DNA from: Chryseobacterium sp. Bi04
GTDB lineage: Bacteria; Bacteroidota; Bacteroidia; Flavobacteriales; Weeksellaceae
DNA length: 64,000 nucleotides
Direction: 5' to 3'
NCBI RefSeq assembly: GCF_918698085.1
Contig: NZ_CAKKLP010000005.1
Coordinates: forward strand, 186,001-250,000
Under the pieces are notes generated by a model. It worked only from the letters and a program-made list of their open reading frames with translations. It was not told the DNA's origin and did no database searches. The position numbers and the translations under genes are program-made. Shown here piece by piece: positions 35,620 through 44,666 of this stretch (position 1 is its first letter; each line of letters opens with the position of its first letter).

Positions 35620-35666
35620 AAATAAAACATCCATGTTATGATCAGATAATCAGCAACATGGACGTT
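35620..35666 (-). terminator. Terminator after the GNAT-MarR-GNAT remnant unit
   Basis: AACATCCATGTT (35626-35637) and AACATGGACGTT (35655-35666) pair at 11 of 12 positions. On the minus strand the stem is followed by TTTATTTAG. It lies 26 nt past the stop of the broken GNAT gene. Confidence 0.55.
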
Positions 35667-35691
35667 AATTTACAAATAGTATGATTTGTTT

Positions 35692-35984
35692 TTATTTCAA
35701 ATTTTTTTCATAGCAGTTAAATATTCCTTTTCGGAAGCGAACTGTTCCTACAAGGTCGTATCCTTTTTTAGTATAAACAGCATTCGCAGTATCATTCATG
35801 GAAAAAGCATCAAACCGAATCGATGGATATTGATTTCGCCTGGCAAATTCTTCGGCATACTGAATCATTTTACTTGATATTCCTGATCCCATTGATCAAT
35901 TCCGTGATCCAGCATATGTACTTTTACTTCTTCAAGCGCCTGAGCAGCCTGAAGTACATCATCATGAACAGCTTTCCTAATCAT
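35692..35984 (-). pseudogene. GNAT acetyltransferase remnant (internal deletion and frameshift)
   Basis: The ATG at 35984 opens a GNAT N-terminus (MIRKAVHDDV..., then Leu-Asp-His-Gly-Ile-Asp-Gln-Trp-Asp-Gln) that runs out after ~39 codons. A second frame, offset by 2 nt, encodes the C-terminal part from 35892 (Ser-Lys-Met-Ile-Gln-Tyr-Ala-Glu-Glu-Phe-Ala, then Ala-Val-Tyr-Thr-Lys-Lys-Gly-Tyr). Full GNATs of this type have ~150 residues, so roughly 60-70 central codons, including most of the acetyl-CoA-binding core, are gone. It is downstream of the MarR gene on the same strand. Confidence 0.7.
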
Positions 35985-36035
35985 TATAATTATTTAATTA
36001 TTTACTACATCTTTTTTCTATCCAATAACAGATAT

Positions 36036-36515
36036 TTACTTTGAATTCTTAAGCTGCATTGCCCGTTGATAAAAAGACTGATTAGCAATTTTTTCTTCAG
36101 CTTCATCAATCGCTTTCAGGAGATTATTTTCATTATCTGCAATTTCACTCAATACAGTAGCCACCAGTTCCCATACCGGTTTCATTTTTTCAACCAGCTC
36201 AGTACCTTTAGAAGTCAACAGAAATAACCTTTTACGCTCATCACTCTTATCTTTTTTCCATTCTAAGAGTTTGAGCTTTTCAAGTTCTTTGAGCAGCGTT
36301 ATGGTAGAAGGATGGGTATACCCAATTTCATTCGCAATTTCCACCACACTTGCAGTTTCTTTCTTGTATATGGTAAAGATGACCGGAAACCATTTGAGTT
36401 CAAAATCTATCCCAAATGCTTTGTAGATCATCGCTCCATCTTTTCTTAACTGTTCGCTCAGGCGGTGTAACCGGGTTGAAATAGCAAGAATTCCTGCTTC
36501 GTTGATAACATTCAT
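36036..36515 (-). CDS. MarR family transcriptional regulator
   Basis: 159 residues with a winged helix: the recognition region reads Ser-Val-Val-Glu-Ile-Ala-Asn-Glu-Ile-Gly-Tyr-Thr-His-Pro-Ser-Thr-Ile-Thr, and the wing Lys-Ser-Asp-Glu-Arg-Lys-Arg. Its ATG overlaps the stop of the GNAT gene by 4 nt, so the pair is translationally coupled. It probably represses its own operon through TACGTA palindromes in the promoter at 37056-37086. Confidence 0.85.
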   Translation of the reverse strand: MNVINEAGILAISTRLHRLSEQLRKDGAMIYKAFGIDFELKWFPVIFTIYKKETASVVEIANEIGYTHPSTITLLKELEKLKLLEWKKDKSDERKRLFLLTSKGTELVEKMKPVWELVATVLSEIADNENNLLKAIDEAEEKIANQSFYQRAMQLKNSK

Positions 36516-37003
36516 AGAGTCCTATTTAAATGATAAAAAACATCATCGGAACCCATCAATGGAAATTGAGCCGGAAGCTTTTGTTTCCCAATCTTTTCAA
36601 AATCATTCCGTTCATAGAACCGCTGGGCAGCCTTCAATACCGTGATGGTTCCCAAATATAAATCATCTATTCCATTTTCATGACAGAAAGAGAGTAAAAC
36701 TTCCAATAATTCCTGTGCAATATTCAGGTCTTTTCCCCGGAATTCTTTTTTTACAAACATCTTCCGGATCGCTCCTGCCCTTTCATCAAATTTGACTAAA
36801 GCAATGGTTCCCACCATCTCCCCATCTATAAAGGCTCCCCAAAAGTTCCCTCCAGCTTCGGTATAAAAGCTTTCAATCTCAAAAAGGTCCGGCTGGTCAT
36901 GGATTGTCAGCGGAACATTAAACTCTTTTTGCTGAATCGTAAGAATGAGGTCAATGGCCTGCTCTGAGTATGAATTGTCTATAGGCTTTATCAGTGGTTT
37001 CAT
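36512..37003 (-). CDS. GNAT family N-acetyltransferase
   Basis: 163 residues with a GNAT core: Val-Gly-Thr-Ile-Ala-Leu-Val on strand 4, the acetyl-CoA loop Val-Lys-Lys-Glu-Phe-Arg-Gly-Lys, and a late Ala-Ala-Gln-Arg-Phe-Tyr-Glu-Arg-Asn-Asp-Phe. It transfers an acetyl group to an unknown amine. It is the first gene of a two-gene operon with a MarR regulator, a setting often seen for detoxifying acetyltransferases. Confidence 0.83.
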   Translation of the reverse strand: MKPLIKPIDNSYSEQAIDLILTIQQKEFNVPLTIHDQPDLFEIESFYTEAGGNFWGAFIDGEMVGTIALVKFDERAGAIRKMFVKKEFRGKDLNIAQELLEVLLSFCHENGIDDLYLGTITVLKAAQRFYERNDFEKIGKQKLPAQFPLMGSDDVFYHLNRTL

Positions 37004-37055
37004 CGTATTTCTTTATTTAAATTTTCATTTTAATATCGTGTCATATTCACAAAAA

Positions 37056-37086
37056 CAAAACTACGTAGTTTACTACGTATATACAA
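37056..37086 (-). promoter_or_regulatory. Promoter of the GNAT-marR operon with TACGTA operator
   Basis: On the minus strand TTG (37084-37086) is 20 bp from TAGTTTTG (37056-37063), a good Bacteroidota promoter. The palindrome ACTACGTAGT (37060-37069) and a second ACTACGTA (37072-37079), 12 bp apart, fill the space between the boxes. They are likely MarR operator sites. Confidence 0.65.
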
Positions 37087-37137
37087 ACATAATTTTATTT
37101 TTATAATGATTTTAACAGTTCTTAAAAAAAAGAACAA

Positions 37138-37168
37138 AAAAACGTATGCCAGTGATGACATACGTTTA
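37138..37168 (-). terminator. Terminator of the second RND efflux operon
   Basis: AAACGTATG (37140-37148) and CATACGTTT (37159-37167) form a 9-bp stem. On the minus strand a run of T follows. It lies ~25 nt past the stop of the outer membrane factor gene at 37193. Confidence 0.8.
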
Positions 37169-37192
37169 TATGGTGTAAGCGTAAAATATCTT

Positions 37193-38608
37193 TTATTTCC
37201 AGCCTCCGCCTAAAGCCTGATAAAGCTCTACACCGGCCTTCATTTTATTGTATCGTGCATTGGAGATATTAAGCTCCGCATTCAATGAATTCACACTTGC
37301 ATTTAAAACTTCAAGATAGTTGGCCATACCGTAGTTTACCAATTCCTGAGAATAGTCAACTGACTTTTTGTAGGCATCCAATTCTTTTTGTTTCAATTCA
37401 ATAAAAGAATCCTGTACAGAATATACTCTGATGGCATCGGAAACTTCTTTTCCAGCGGTAAGCACTGTTTTCCTAAAGTTTAAATAAGCTGTTTCCTGAT
37501 TGGCAAGGCTCACATCATAGTTCGTCTTGATCTGTCTCTTATTTAAAATAGGCTGAGCCAACCCTGTCACTACATTGGCAAACAATGAGTTGACACTGAA
37601 CAAGTGGTCGATATCTACAGACTGAAGTCCTCCGCTTCCGGTGATCTTTAAAGTAGGATAAAACTGGGCTTTAGCTGAATTGGTTAATTCAAAAGCATTC
37701 ATCAGGCTATACTCTGCTCTCATGACATCCGGACGGTTAGCCAGTAACTGAGTAGGATATCCTAATTTTAAGTCAATAGGCAGATTCTGATTTTCCAGCG
37801 TTGACCTTTCAATAGTGTGGGAAGGTTCCCCCATCAGAAGACTCATTGTATTTTCAAGTGACTGTATCTGCGTATCAATATCAATCAATAGAGATCTTGC
37901 ATTAAAAACAAGGGCTTCACTTTGCTGTACCGCCACTTCTGTAACGGTTCCTGAAATTTTCAAAGCTTTTGTTGTTTCTAAATTCTTCTCACGTACTGCA
38001 ATGGTTTCTGTAATGATCTTTTTCTGAGCATCGAAAGTCAACAGCTGGTAGTAAGCAGAAGCAATAGAAGCAACAAGACTGCTTTTTACTGCTTTATGAG
38101 CAGCAACTGTGCCTAAATAAGTGGCCAGCTGTGCTTTTTCCTGTGCTTTCAGCTTACCCCAGATATCCGCTTCCCAGCCAATACTTGCTGTAATATCAAA
38201 CTGATTCACATAGCTTCGGTTTCCAATGATCTGACCAAACTGAGTGTTGATAGACTGGGTTTGGAAAGTATAGTTAGGACCAATAGAAACGGTAGGCTGA
38301 TAGGCTGCTTTACTTTGCTTCAGATAAGCTTCCGCAGAACTGATGCTTTGTAAAGCAATTCTGATATCCAGGTTATTCTCTAAAGCTTTCGAAATATGGC
38401 CTTGAAGTACAGGATCTGTAAAGATTTCTTTCCATGAAATATCTGCAATATTGGTACTGTCAGTAGGAAGCATATCTGTACGGAAAAGCTTTTCGTCTAC
38501 AACGTTTTTCGGCCTTTCATAATCTTTTCTGGCCATACAGGATGTAATGGCTCCCAGTATGAAAACTGAAAAAGTGATTCCTTTTATGATGTTTAATAAA
38601 CTCTTCAT
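37193..38608 (-). CDS. Outer membrane efflux lipoprotein, NodT/CusC/OprM type
   Basis: 471 residues with a lipobox (Ile-Thr-Ser-Cys near residue 24). The protein has paired helical and barrel repeats; Ala-Asn-Arg-Pro-Asp-Val near residue 295 and the C-terminal Tyr-Gln-Ala-Leu-Gly-Gly-Gly-Trp are hallmarks of the NodT group. It is the outer membrane duct of the adjacent RND pump and the last gene of that operon. A 92-nt gap with a direct repeat of AGAAGTTAG separates it from the pump gene. Confidence 0.88.
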   Translation of the reverse strand: MKSLLNIIKGITFSVFILGAITSCMARKDYERPKNVVDEKLFRTDMLPTDSTNIADISWKEIFTDPVLQGHISKALENNLDIRIALQSISSAEAYLKQSKAAYQPTVSIGPNYTFQTQSINTQFGQIIGNRSYVNQFDITASIGWEADIWGKLKAQEKAQLATYLGTVAAHKAVKSSLVASIASAYYQLLTFDAQKKIITETIAVREKNLETTKALKISGTVTEVAVQQSEALVFNARSLLIDIDTQIQSLENTMSLLMGEPSHTIERSTLENQNLPIDLKLGYPTQLLANRPDVMRAEYSLMNAFELTNSAKAQFYPTLKITGSGGLQSVDIDHLFSVNSLFANVVTGLAQPILNKRQIKTNYDVSLANQETAYLNFRKTVLTAGKEVSDAIRVYSVQDSFIELKQKELDAYKKSVDYSQELVNYGMANYLEVLNASVNSLNAELNISNARYNKMKAGVELYQALGGGWK

Positions 38609-38700
38609 TATTTAAAATTAGAAGTTAGAATCCAGAAATGAGAAGTTAGTTTTTAGCCGGATAGCCAGTGTCTAGCTTCTCTTTTCTAAATCATTATTTT

Positions 38701-41700
38701 TTATTCTGCTAAGTTGATATCTTCTTTTTTGAGAGGTTTAATTTTTTCCTGCAGTGTTTCAAAGATCACATACAGAACAGGAATTACAAATAATCCTAAA
38801 ATAGTACCTATCAATAGTCCAATAGCGGCTCCTGTTGCAATTGATCTGTTACCTACTGCTCCAATTCCACTTGCTAGAACTAACGGCAATAAACCGAAGA
38901 TAAAAGCGAAAGACGTCATTAGAATGGGTCTCACTCTGGCTTTAGCTGCATTGATGGCAGACATGACAATCGTTTCACCATGATGCCTTCTCTGAACAGC
39001 AAATTCGACGATAAGAATCGCGTTTTTCGCCAGTAGTCCCACGAGCATGATCAGGGCAATCTGGAAATAAATATTATTTTCCAAGCCCATAATCTTCTGT
39101 CCGAAGTAAGCTCCCATTACCCCAAGAGGAAGAGAAATAATAACGATCAGAGGAAGGATATAACTTTCATACTGTGCCGAAAGGATAAAGTAAACGAAAA
39201 TCAAGCTAAGCCCAAAAATAAGAAGCGTCTGAGATCCTGAATTCAATTCTTCTCTGGTCAATCCGGTAAATTCTACTGCGTAGTTTTGATTCAGGGTTTC
39301 ATTGGCCACCTGCTGTACAGCGGTAATGGCATCCCCGGAACTATATCCTTCAGAGTTTGCTCCCGTTACCTTCACTGAGGTAAACAGGTTATAACGGCTT
39401 ACAGATTGTGGCCCGTATGCTTTAGTAAGAGTTACAAACTGGGAGATTGGAGACATTACTCCTGAACCTGTTTTTACATAAAGCTCGTTCAGGTTATCAA
39501 TACTTTTTCTATTATCCGGAAGGGCCTGCACCATTACTCTGAACTGTTTTCCGTATTTTGTAAAGTCAGCAGTATAGACTCCCCCTATATACCCTTGCAT
39601 GGTAGCAAGGATATCACTTACGGAAACCCCAAGTTGTTTTGCTAACGGAACATTGATATCCATTTGATACTGAGGATATTTTGTATTGAATGAAGTCTGA
39701 GCAAATTGAATTTCCGGTCTCTGCATCAGTTTTCCGATAAATTCATTGGTTTTATCATCCAGATCAGCATATTCTCCACCTGATTTGTCCAGCAATACCA
39801 TTTCAAAACCTGCACTGTTACCAAATCCAGGTACACTTGGCGGCTGAAAGAATACAACTTTGGCATCAGGAACAGATCCTACAATTCCAAATAGTTTTTT
39901 GGTAATATCTTCAGAAGTCTGTCCGTCTTTTTTTCTTTCTTCGAATGGTTTTAGCTTAACAAAGGCAAGACCATTGTTACTTCCGTTTCCGGATAAGAAT
40001 CCCCGCCCTGTAGAAATTGTTACATTCTGTACTCCCGGAACTTTCAATGCTTTGGCCTGAAGTGTTTTCAGGGTGTTGTAAGTTCTTTCCATAGAAGCTC
40101 CCGGAGGAAGCTGGACATCTGTAAAGATAATCCCTCTGTCTTCTGTAGGTACAAACCCTTTCTTCATACTGCTGCTTGCCCAGAATAAGATACCTCCTGT
40201 AACAGCAAAAATAATCAGGGTTACCCATTTATGTCTTAATAGAAATACAAATCCTCTTCCGTAACGTTCAGTAGTTGTTTTAAAAGCAATATTGAATTTA
40301 TAGAAAAACTTCTGTAACAGATTTAAGTTCTTATACTCCTTATGATGCTCTTCGTGAGGTTTTAAGAATAATGAACATAAAACCGGGCTCAACGTTAATG
40401 CATTAACAGCAGAAATGATAATCGCTATAATAAGCGTAATACCAAACTGTTGGTAGAATACTCCTGTAGGACCCGTAATAAACGTTACCGGAATAAATAC
40501 CGCAGCCATTACCAAAGTAATAGAAATAATAGCCCCTGTAATCTCATCCATCGCTTCTACCGTCGCCTTTTTCGCATCAGAAATACCATGTTCCATCTTC
40601 GCATGTACGGCTTCAACGACCACAATGGCATCATCGACGACAATACCAATCGCGAGAACTAAGGCGAATAATGTTAACAGGTTTAATGAATATCCAAATA
40701 GATTCAGGAAGAAAAATGCCCCTACAATAGATACCGGAACCGCGATGGCCGGAATCAGCGTAGATCTGAAATCCTGAAGGAAAATATATACTACAATAAA
40801 TACCAGGATGAAAGCTTCAATCAGGGTATGTACTACCTTTTCAATAGAAGCCTCAAGAAATTCATTGGTATCAAAGTTGAAGGTATATTTAATTCCCTTT
40901 GGGAAAGTACTTTCTGCCGACTTCAGATATGTTTTGATATTTTTAATAATTTCCTGGGCATTGGAACCTGGCGTCTGGAAGATCCCCATACTGATGGAAG
41001 GTGAATTCCCATTCTCCCCGATTCCTGTGTAAGACTGGCCTGCCAGCTCTACTTTAGCAACATCTTTTAGCATCAGGTTTTGTCCGTTTGCAAGAGATTT
41101 TATGATGATATTATCATACTGTTCTTTATCGTTGAATTTACCTACATACTTAATGATATATTCAAAAGAGCTGCCGCTGTTCTGGCCAATGGAACCCGCT
41201 GCCGCTTCTCTACTCTGCTCATTGATAGCATTGGTAACATCTGTAGGTGTTACACTGTAGGCAGCCATTTTTGCCGGATCCAACCAGATTCTCATCGAGT
41301 AGTTTTTACCCCCGAAAACGTTGGCATCTCCTACACCATTAACCCTTTTTAAGTTGGGAATAATGTTGATATTCATGAAGTTCTGAAGGTATACGTCATC
41401 CAGATCCTTATTTTCGGAATAGAAAGACATATACATCAGTGCACTGGTTTGCTGCTTTTGCGTTACAACCCCTGAACGTGTTACTTCAGAAGGTAATAAA
41501 GGCGTCGCTCTGGCCACACGATTCTGTACGTTTACTGCGGCAATATCCGGGTCTATTCCTTGTTTGAAGAAAACCTGGATCTGGGCAGAACCGTCGTTTC
41601 CAGCACTGGAAGTGATATAATCCATACCTTCCACCCCATTGATCTGTTCTTCCAGAGGTACCACTACACTTTTCATCACCGTCTCAGCATTGGCTCCGGT

Positions 41701-41847
41701 ATAGTTGGCGGAAACACTCACTGTAGGCGGCGCAATATCCGGATACTGTGTAACCGGTAACGAGACAAGCCCTAAAATACCGAGAATCACAATCAAAATT
41801 GAGATTACGGTAGATAAAACCGGTCTGTTAATAAAGTTTTTTATCAT
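38701..41847 (-). CDS. RND multidrug efflux transporter, AcrB/MexB-like
   Basis: 1048 residues, the usual length. It begins with the HAE1 start MIKNFINRPVLSTVISILIV. The helix 4 motif Gly-Ile-Val-Val-Asp-Asp-Ala-Ile-Val-Val-Val-Glu is intact. It is closer to classical AcrB than the RND pump at 6031-9135, and has the AcrB-like Pro-Val-Thr-Gln-Tyr-Pro segment. It is the inner membrane motor of a tripartite pump, between the adaptor (1-nt overlap) and the NodT-like duct. Confidence 0.93.
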   Translation of the reverse strand: MIKNFINRPVLSTVISILIVILGILGLVSLPVTQYPDIAPPTVSVSANYTGANAETVMKSVVVPLEEQINGVEGMDYITSSAGNDGSAQIQVFFKQGIDPDIAAVNVQNRVARATPLLPSEVTRSGVVTQKQQTSALMYMSFYSENKDLDDVYLQNFMNINIIPNLKRVNGVGDANVFGGKNYSMRIWLDPAKMAAYSVTPTDVTNAINEQSREAAAGSIGQNSGSSFEYIIKYVGKFNDKEQYDNIIIKSLANGQNLMLKDVAKVELAGQSYTGIGENGNSPSISMGIFQTPGSNAQEIIKNIKTYLKSAESTFPKGIKYTFNFDTNEFLEASIEKVVHTLIEAFILVFIVVYIFLQDFRSTLIPAIAVPVSIVGAFFFLNLFGYSLNLLTLFALVLAIGIVVDDAIVVVEAVHAKMEHGISDAKKATVEAMDEITGAIISITLVMAAVFIPVTFITGPTGVFYQQFGITLIIAIIISAVNALTLSPVLCSLFLKPHEEHHKEYKNLNLLQKFFYKFNIAFKTTTERYGRGFVFLLRHKWVTLIIFAVTGGILFWASSSMKKGFVPTEDRGIIFTDVQLPPGASMERTYNTLKTLQAKALKVPGVQNVTISTGRGFLSGNGSNNGLAFVKLKPFEERKKDGQTSEDITKKLFGIVGSVPDAKVVFFQPPSVPGFGNSAGFEMVLLDKSGGEYADLDDKTNEFIGKLMQRPEIQFAQTSFNTKYPQYQMDINVPLAKQLGVSVSDILATMQGYIGGVYTADFTKYGKQFRVMVQALPDNRKSIDNLNELYVKTGSGVMSPISQFVTLTKAYGPQSVSRYNLFTSVKVTGANSEGYSSGDAITAVQQVANETLNQNYAVEFTGLTREELNSGSQTLLIFGLSLIFVYFILSAQYESYILPLIVIISLPLGVMGAYFGQKIMGLENNIYFQIALIMLVGLLAKNAILIVEFAVQRRHHGETIVMSAINAAKARVRPILMTSFAFIFGLLPLVLASGIGAVGNRSIATGAAIGLLIGTILGLFVIPVLYVIFETLQEKIKPLKKEDINLAE

Positions 41848-43031
41848 TAGAATTTCGGTTTTATTGATTGAACAAGACTATCCATTTTGATTGGTTTCGG
41901 CTTCACGGCAGTTCCCGATTTCAGACCTCCGATTCCTGCTGCTACAACAGTTTCCCCTTTATTTACCCCCGATTTTATAAGAGCCATATTGTCGATTCTG
42001 TCAATAACATTAATCACAACATTTTTAGCGGTATCTTTTTCTACTTTATATACGTAAACAATACCTTGCTGTTCATAGGTAGCACTTTCAGGAACCACCA
42101 ATACGTTATCATAACGTTGTGGGAACCTAATGGTTCCACTGTTACCATTACTTAAAAGCTTTTGGGCATTAGAAAAAGCTACCCTGAATTGAATAGTTCC
42201 TGTTGTAGGATCAATCTGACCGGTAATGGCTTCAATTTTTCCTTTTTCAGGATAAAGACTGCCATTGGCTAGCTGAAGCTCAACCATCGGAAGGTTTTTT
42301 ATTTTCTCAGGCATTGATGCACCCGGAGATTTTTCAAGGAAATCAAAATAAGCTTTCTCATTCATTGAAAAGTAGGCAAAAATCTGTGATGTATCAGAAA
42401 TAGTGGTCAGGGGAATCTGGTCAGAAGGTCCTACCAAACTACCTACTTTCAGTGGAAGTTTACCGATAACCCCTGAAATAGGTGCACGGATGATAGAATA
42501 ATCGATGTTGGCTTCTACTCCTTTGTAATTAGCCACAGCCTGTCTTTTTGCCGCATTGGCCTGCTGCAGTTGTGCCTGAGCCTGGGCCAGATTGGCCTGA
42601 GCCGTCTGTAGCTGGATGTTACTGATGATATTTTTCTGAACCAGAGGCTTTAGCTTGTTGACTTCAAGCTGAGCCGCATTTACTGAAGCCTGAGCTGCGG
42701 CAATAGTAGATTCTGCGGCACCAATTCCTGCTTTGGATGCTGCTGCATTTTCAGTAAGGATATTGGTTTCCAGACGAAATAAAGGCTGTCCTTTAGTAAC
42801 ATATTGTCCTTCATCTACCAATAGCTGGGTGATATAACCCTGTATTTTTGCACGTACATCATTGTTTACCCTACCCTGAATGGTAGCCGGAAACGTCTGA
42901 TAACCCACTATATTTTTTGCCTCCACAGAAATAACAGGATAGGGCTTGGCACCATCCTGTTTCGGAGCTTCTTTTTTGCAGGCGGTTAGTGAAAACGCTG
43001 CAATGGAAAGTATAACTAGCTTATTATTCAT
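41847..43031 (-). CDS. RND periplasmic adaptor, AcrA-like
   Basis: 394-residue lipoprotein (Cys near residue 18). It has a lipoyl half-motif, a long Ala/Gln-rich helical hairpin (residues ~85-170), the second lipoyl half with Arg-Ala-Pro-Ile-Ser-Gly-Val-Ile-Gly, and a beta-barrel. The hairpin is longer than in the adaptor at 9157-10227. It bridges the RND pump and the outer membrane duct. It follows the regulator gene by a single base. Confidence 0.92.
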   Translation of the reverse strand: MNNKLVILSIAAFSLTACKKEAPKQDGAKPYPVISVEAKNIVGYQTFPATIQGRVNNDVRAKIQGYITQLLVDEGQYVTKGQPLFRLETNILTENAAASKAGIGAAESTIAAAQASVNAAQLEVNKLKPLVQKNIISNIQLQTAQANLAQAQAQLQQANAAKRQAVANYKGVEANIDYSIIRAPISGVIGKLPLKVGSLVGPSDQIPLTTISDTSQIFAYFSMNEKAYFDFLEKSPGASMPEKIKNLPMVELQLANGSLYPEKGKIEAITGQIDPTTGTIQFRVAFSNAQKLLSNGNSGTIRFPQRYDNVLVVPESATYEQQGIVYVYKVEKDTAKNVVINVIDRIDNMALIKSGVNKGETVVAAGIGGLKSGTAVKPKPIKMDSLVQSIKPKF

Positions 43032-43032
43032 T

Positions 43033-43488
43033 TTAAAGTTTATTAAGAGATTCCTGAATATTTTCTATATTTTTATTTAGTAGCGCTTTGTAAGCTTCTA
43101 TTCTTTTGTTGTAGTCATTGTCTTTATTTTTTTTAAAATTGTTTAAATCATCTAATAACCTCAATTCGTCCTTCATCTTTTGGACAACTTGTTCGAATCG
43201 GATTTTCTTATATTCATCATTGGTGAAAAAATACCTTTTCCTCTCATCCATTTTGTTGTGGTCTACGATAAGCTGCATATTGAGAAGCAATGAAATACTT
43301 GTGGACACGGAGCTTTTACTCGCAGAAAGCACTTCAACAAACTCGTCAAAAGTAATTCCTACTTTCTCATAATCGAAAAGAAGGTAGGAATAGATTTTTG
43401 AGGCTAATGGGGGTATGTTGAAAAGAAAGCCATAAAACTTTACGGCATCCTGAAATATTCTTTCATCAATTTCTATACTTTTGTGCAT
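43033..43488 (-). CDS. GbsR/MarR-type regulator of the efflux operon
   Basis: 151 residues with a winged helix of the GbsR type (Pro-Pro-Leu-Ala-Ser-Lys-Ile-Tyr-Ser-Tyr-Leu-Leu-Phe-Asp, then Leu-Ser-Ala-Ser-Lys-Ser-Ser-Val-Ser-Thr-Ser), followed by a Lys-rich, probably coiled-coil tail. It is the first gene of the regulator-adaptor-pump-duct operon, and so likely controls its own transcription. A 15-bp palindrome sits next to the -7 box at its promoter. Confidence 0.82.
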   Translation of the reverse strand: MHKSIEIDERIFQDAVKFYGFLFNIPPLASKIYSYLLFDYEKVGITFDEFVEVLSASKSSVSTSISLLLNMQLIVDHNKMDERKRYFFTNDEYKKIRFEQVVQKMKDELRLLDDLNNFKKNKDNDYNKRIEAYKALLNKNIENIQESLNKL

Positions 43489-43504
43489 ATTATAAAAATG
43501 TAAA

Positions 43505-43531
43505 CAAAAGTAGAAATTAGTTCAGAACTAA
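43505..43531 (-). promoter_or_regulatory. Efflux operon promoter with 15-bp palindromic operator
   Basis: TACTTTTG (minus strand, 43505-43512) is an exact -7 match, 17 nt before the regulator ATG. TTAGTTCAGAACTAA (43517-43531) is a perfect palindrome (7+1+7), placed between -7 and -33, where bound protein would block RNA polymerase. Confidence 0.75.
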
Positions 43532-43604
43532 ACGAACAAAGATGATAGAGATTATAAATACAGTTTCTTTTAAAAATTCAATGAAAGTGGATTTAACTTT
43601 TGGC

Positions 43605-44117
43605 TTAAATTATAATCTTCTCAAAAGCTTTTCTCATTCCGTCTTTCAAAAGAACCTCTCCACAATAGGAATATCCTTTACTTTCCAGAATTTTCAGCAT
43701 GGCAATATTATCGTAATTCGTGTCTACTTTTACACTCTGAATTCCATGAGATCTTGTAAAATCTTCGATATGGTCGAAAAGTTTTTTCACCATTCCCCGG
43801 CCTGCAAATTTTTCATCTACTGCAATTCTGTGTACGACCACAAACTCCCCATCACTCAGCCATGCCCCTTCAATGGTACTGTAAGCAGGCTCATCATTTA
43901 AAATCAAAGCAGCGAAAACAGCAATTTCTCCATCTACTGTAAGAACATATCCAAAACCTTTTGCAATATCGCTTTCTACCGTTCCCAGATTAGGATATCC
44001 GTTTTGCCATTGTGTACTGCCATCCAGCCTTCTTCTTTCTATAGACTGCTGGATGATTCCCCAAATAATTTCTCTTTCTTCAATTTCCGCTTTTCTCAGT
44101 GTAATTTCTGGATTCAT
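43605..44117 (-). CDS. GNAT family N-acetyltransferase
   Basis: 170 residues. The acetyl-CoA-binding loop reads Val-Asp-Glu-Lys-Phe-Ala-Gly-Arg-Gly-Met-Val-Lys-Lys-Leu-Phe, preceded by Val-Val-His-Arg-Ile-Ala on strand 4. A later Ala-Met-Leu-Lys-Ile-Leu-Glu-Ser-Lys-Gly-Tyr is typical. The substrate is unknown. It is a single gene, and its stop lies ~115 nt from the promoter of the efflux operon; no link is evident. Confidence 0.82.
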   Translation of the reverse strand: MNPEITLRKAEIEEREIIWGIIQQSIERRRLDGSTQWQNGYPNLGTVESDIAKGFGYVLTVDGEIAVFAALILNDEPAYSTIEGAWLSDGEFVVVHRIAVDEKFAGRGMVKKLFDHIEDFTRSHGIQSVKVDTNYDNIAMLKILESKGYSYCGEVLLKDGMRKAFEKIII

Positions 44118-44309
44118 TGTTCTTTGATTTTTGATTAAAGGATTAGGGCAATCAGAAGTTCTGTCGTATTATTTACTCCTATCTTTCCGGAGGATGGCAA
44201 AACCAGATGATTATAAATAATGTATGCTAATAAAGCTTGTTTTTCAGAAGCCTGACACTTACATCCTTTAGTATTCTTGTTTATTTTAATAATGAGTTGC
44301 TAATTAAAA

Positions 44310-44341
44310 AACCGAAAACTAATTAAAATTAATTTTCGGTT
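44310..44341 (-). terminator. Terminator downstream of the DUF2007 and lysine genes
   Basis: AACCGAAAA (44310-44318) pairs with TTTTCGGTT (44333-44341), with an AT-rich inner stem. On the minus strand T6 follows. It lies ~35 nt beyond the stop at 44375. Confidence 0.7.
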
Positions 44342-44374
44342 CGAAGTAGTAAAATTTAAAATTATGAAATTGTT

Positions 44375-44605
44375 TTATTGATTTTCACTTTGTTGAAGGT
44401 AAGCATCTACAATTTCAAATGCTCTTTTTTCATCTTCCAGATCTACCATTACTTTTAACGACGTAGCCGTGGGAGTTGTGGTAAATGTAAGATAATTATT
44501 TTCAACCGTGTTTGTAATTTGTCCATCATCCAATTTAGACTTAACCAACTGAATTTCTGAAGGGTTATCACTTTCAAAAACCGATACTCTCGTACTTCTT
44601 TCCAT
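44375..44605 (-). CDS. DUF2007-type small protein
   Basis: 76 residues. The Phe-Glu-Ser-Asp-Asn-Pro-Ser-Glu-Ile-Gln-Leu-Val-Lys-Ser-Lys-Leu segment and the closing Val-Asp-Leu-Glu-Asp-Glu-Lys-Arg-Ala-Phe-Glu-Ile-Val match the family known as putative signal-transducing protein (DUF2007, PII-like fold). Its role is unknown. It lies 61 nt after the lysine transaminase gene on the same strand, before a shared terminator. Confidence 0.75.
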   Translation of the reverse strand: MERSTRVSVFESDNPSEIQLVKSKLDDGQITNTVENNYLTFTTTPTATSLKVMVDLEDEKRAFEIVDAYLQQSENQ

Positions 44606-44666
44606 ATTCTATATTGTTTGAGTATCTAAATATACAATGATTTTTTGAAAATTACAAATCCTGGTT

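Noticed and set aside
38609..38700. Direct repeat AGAAGTTAG between the outer membrane duct and RND genes
   Set aside because: Only two 9-bp units; too short and common in AT-rich DNA to call a repeat family.
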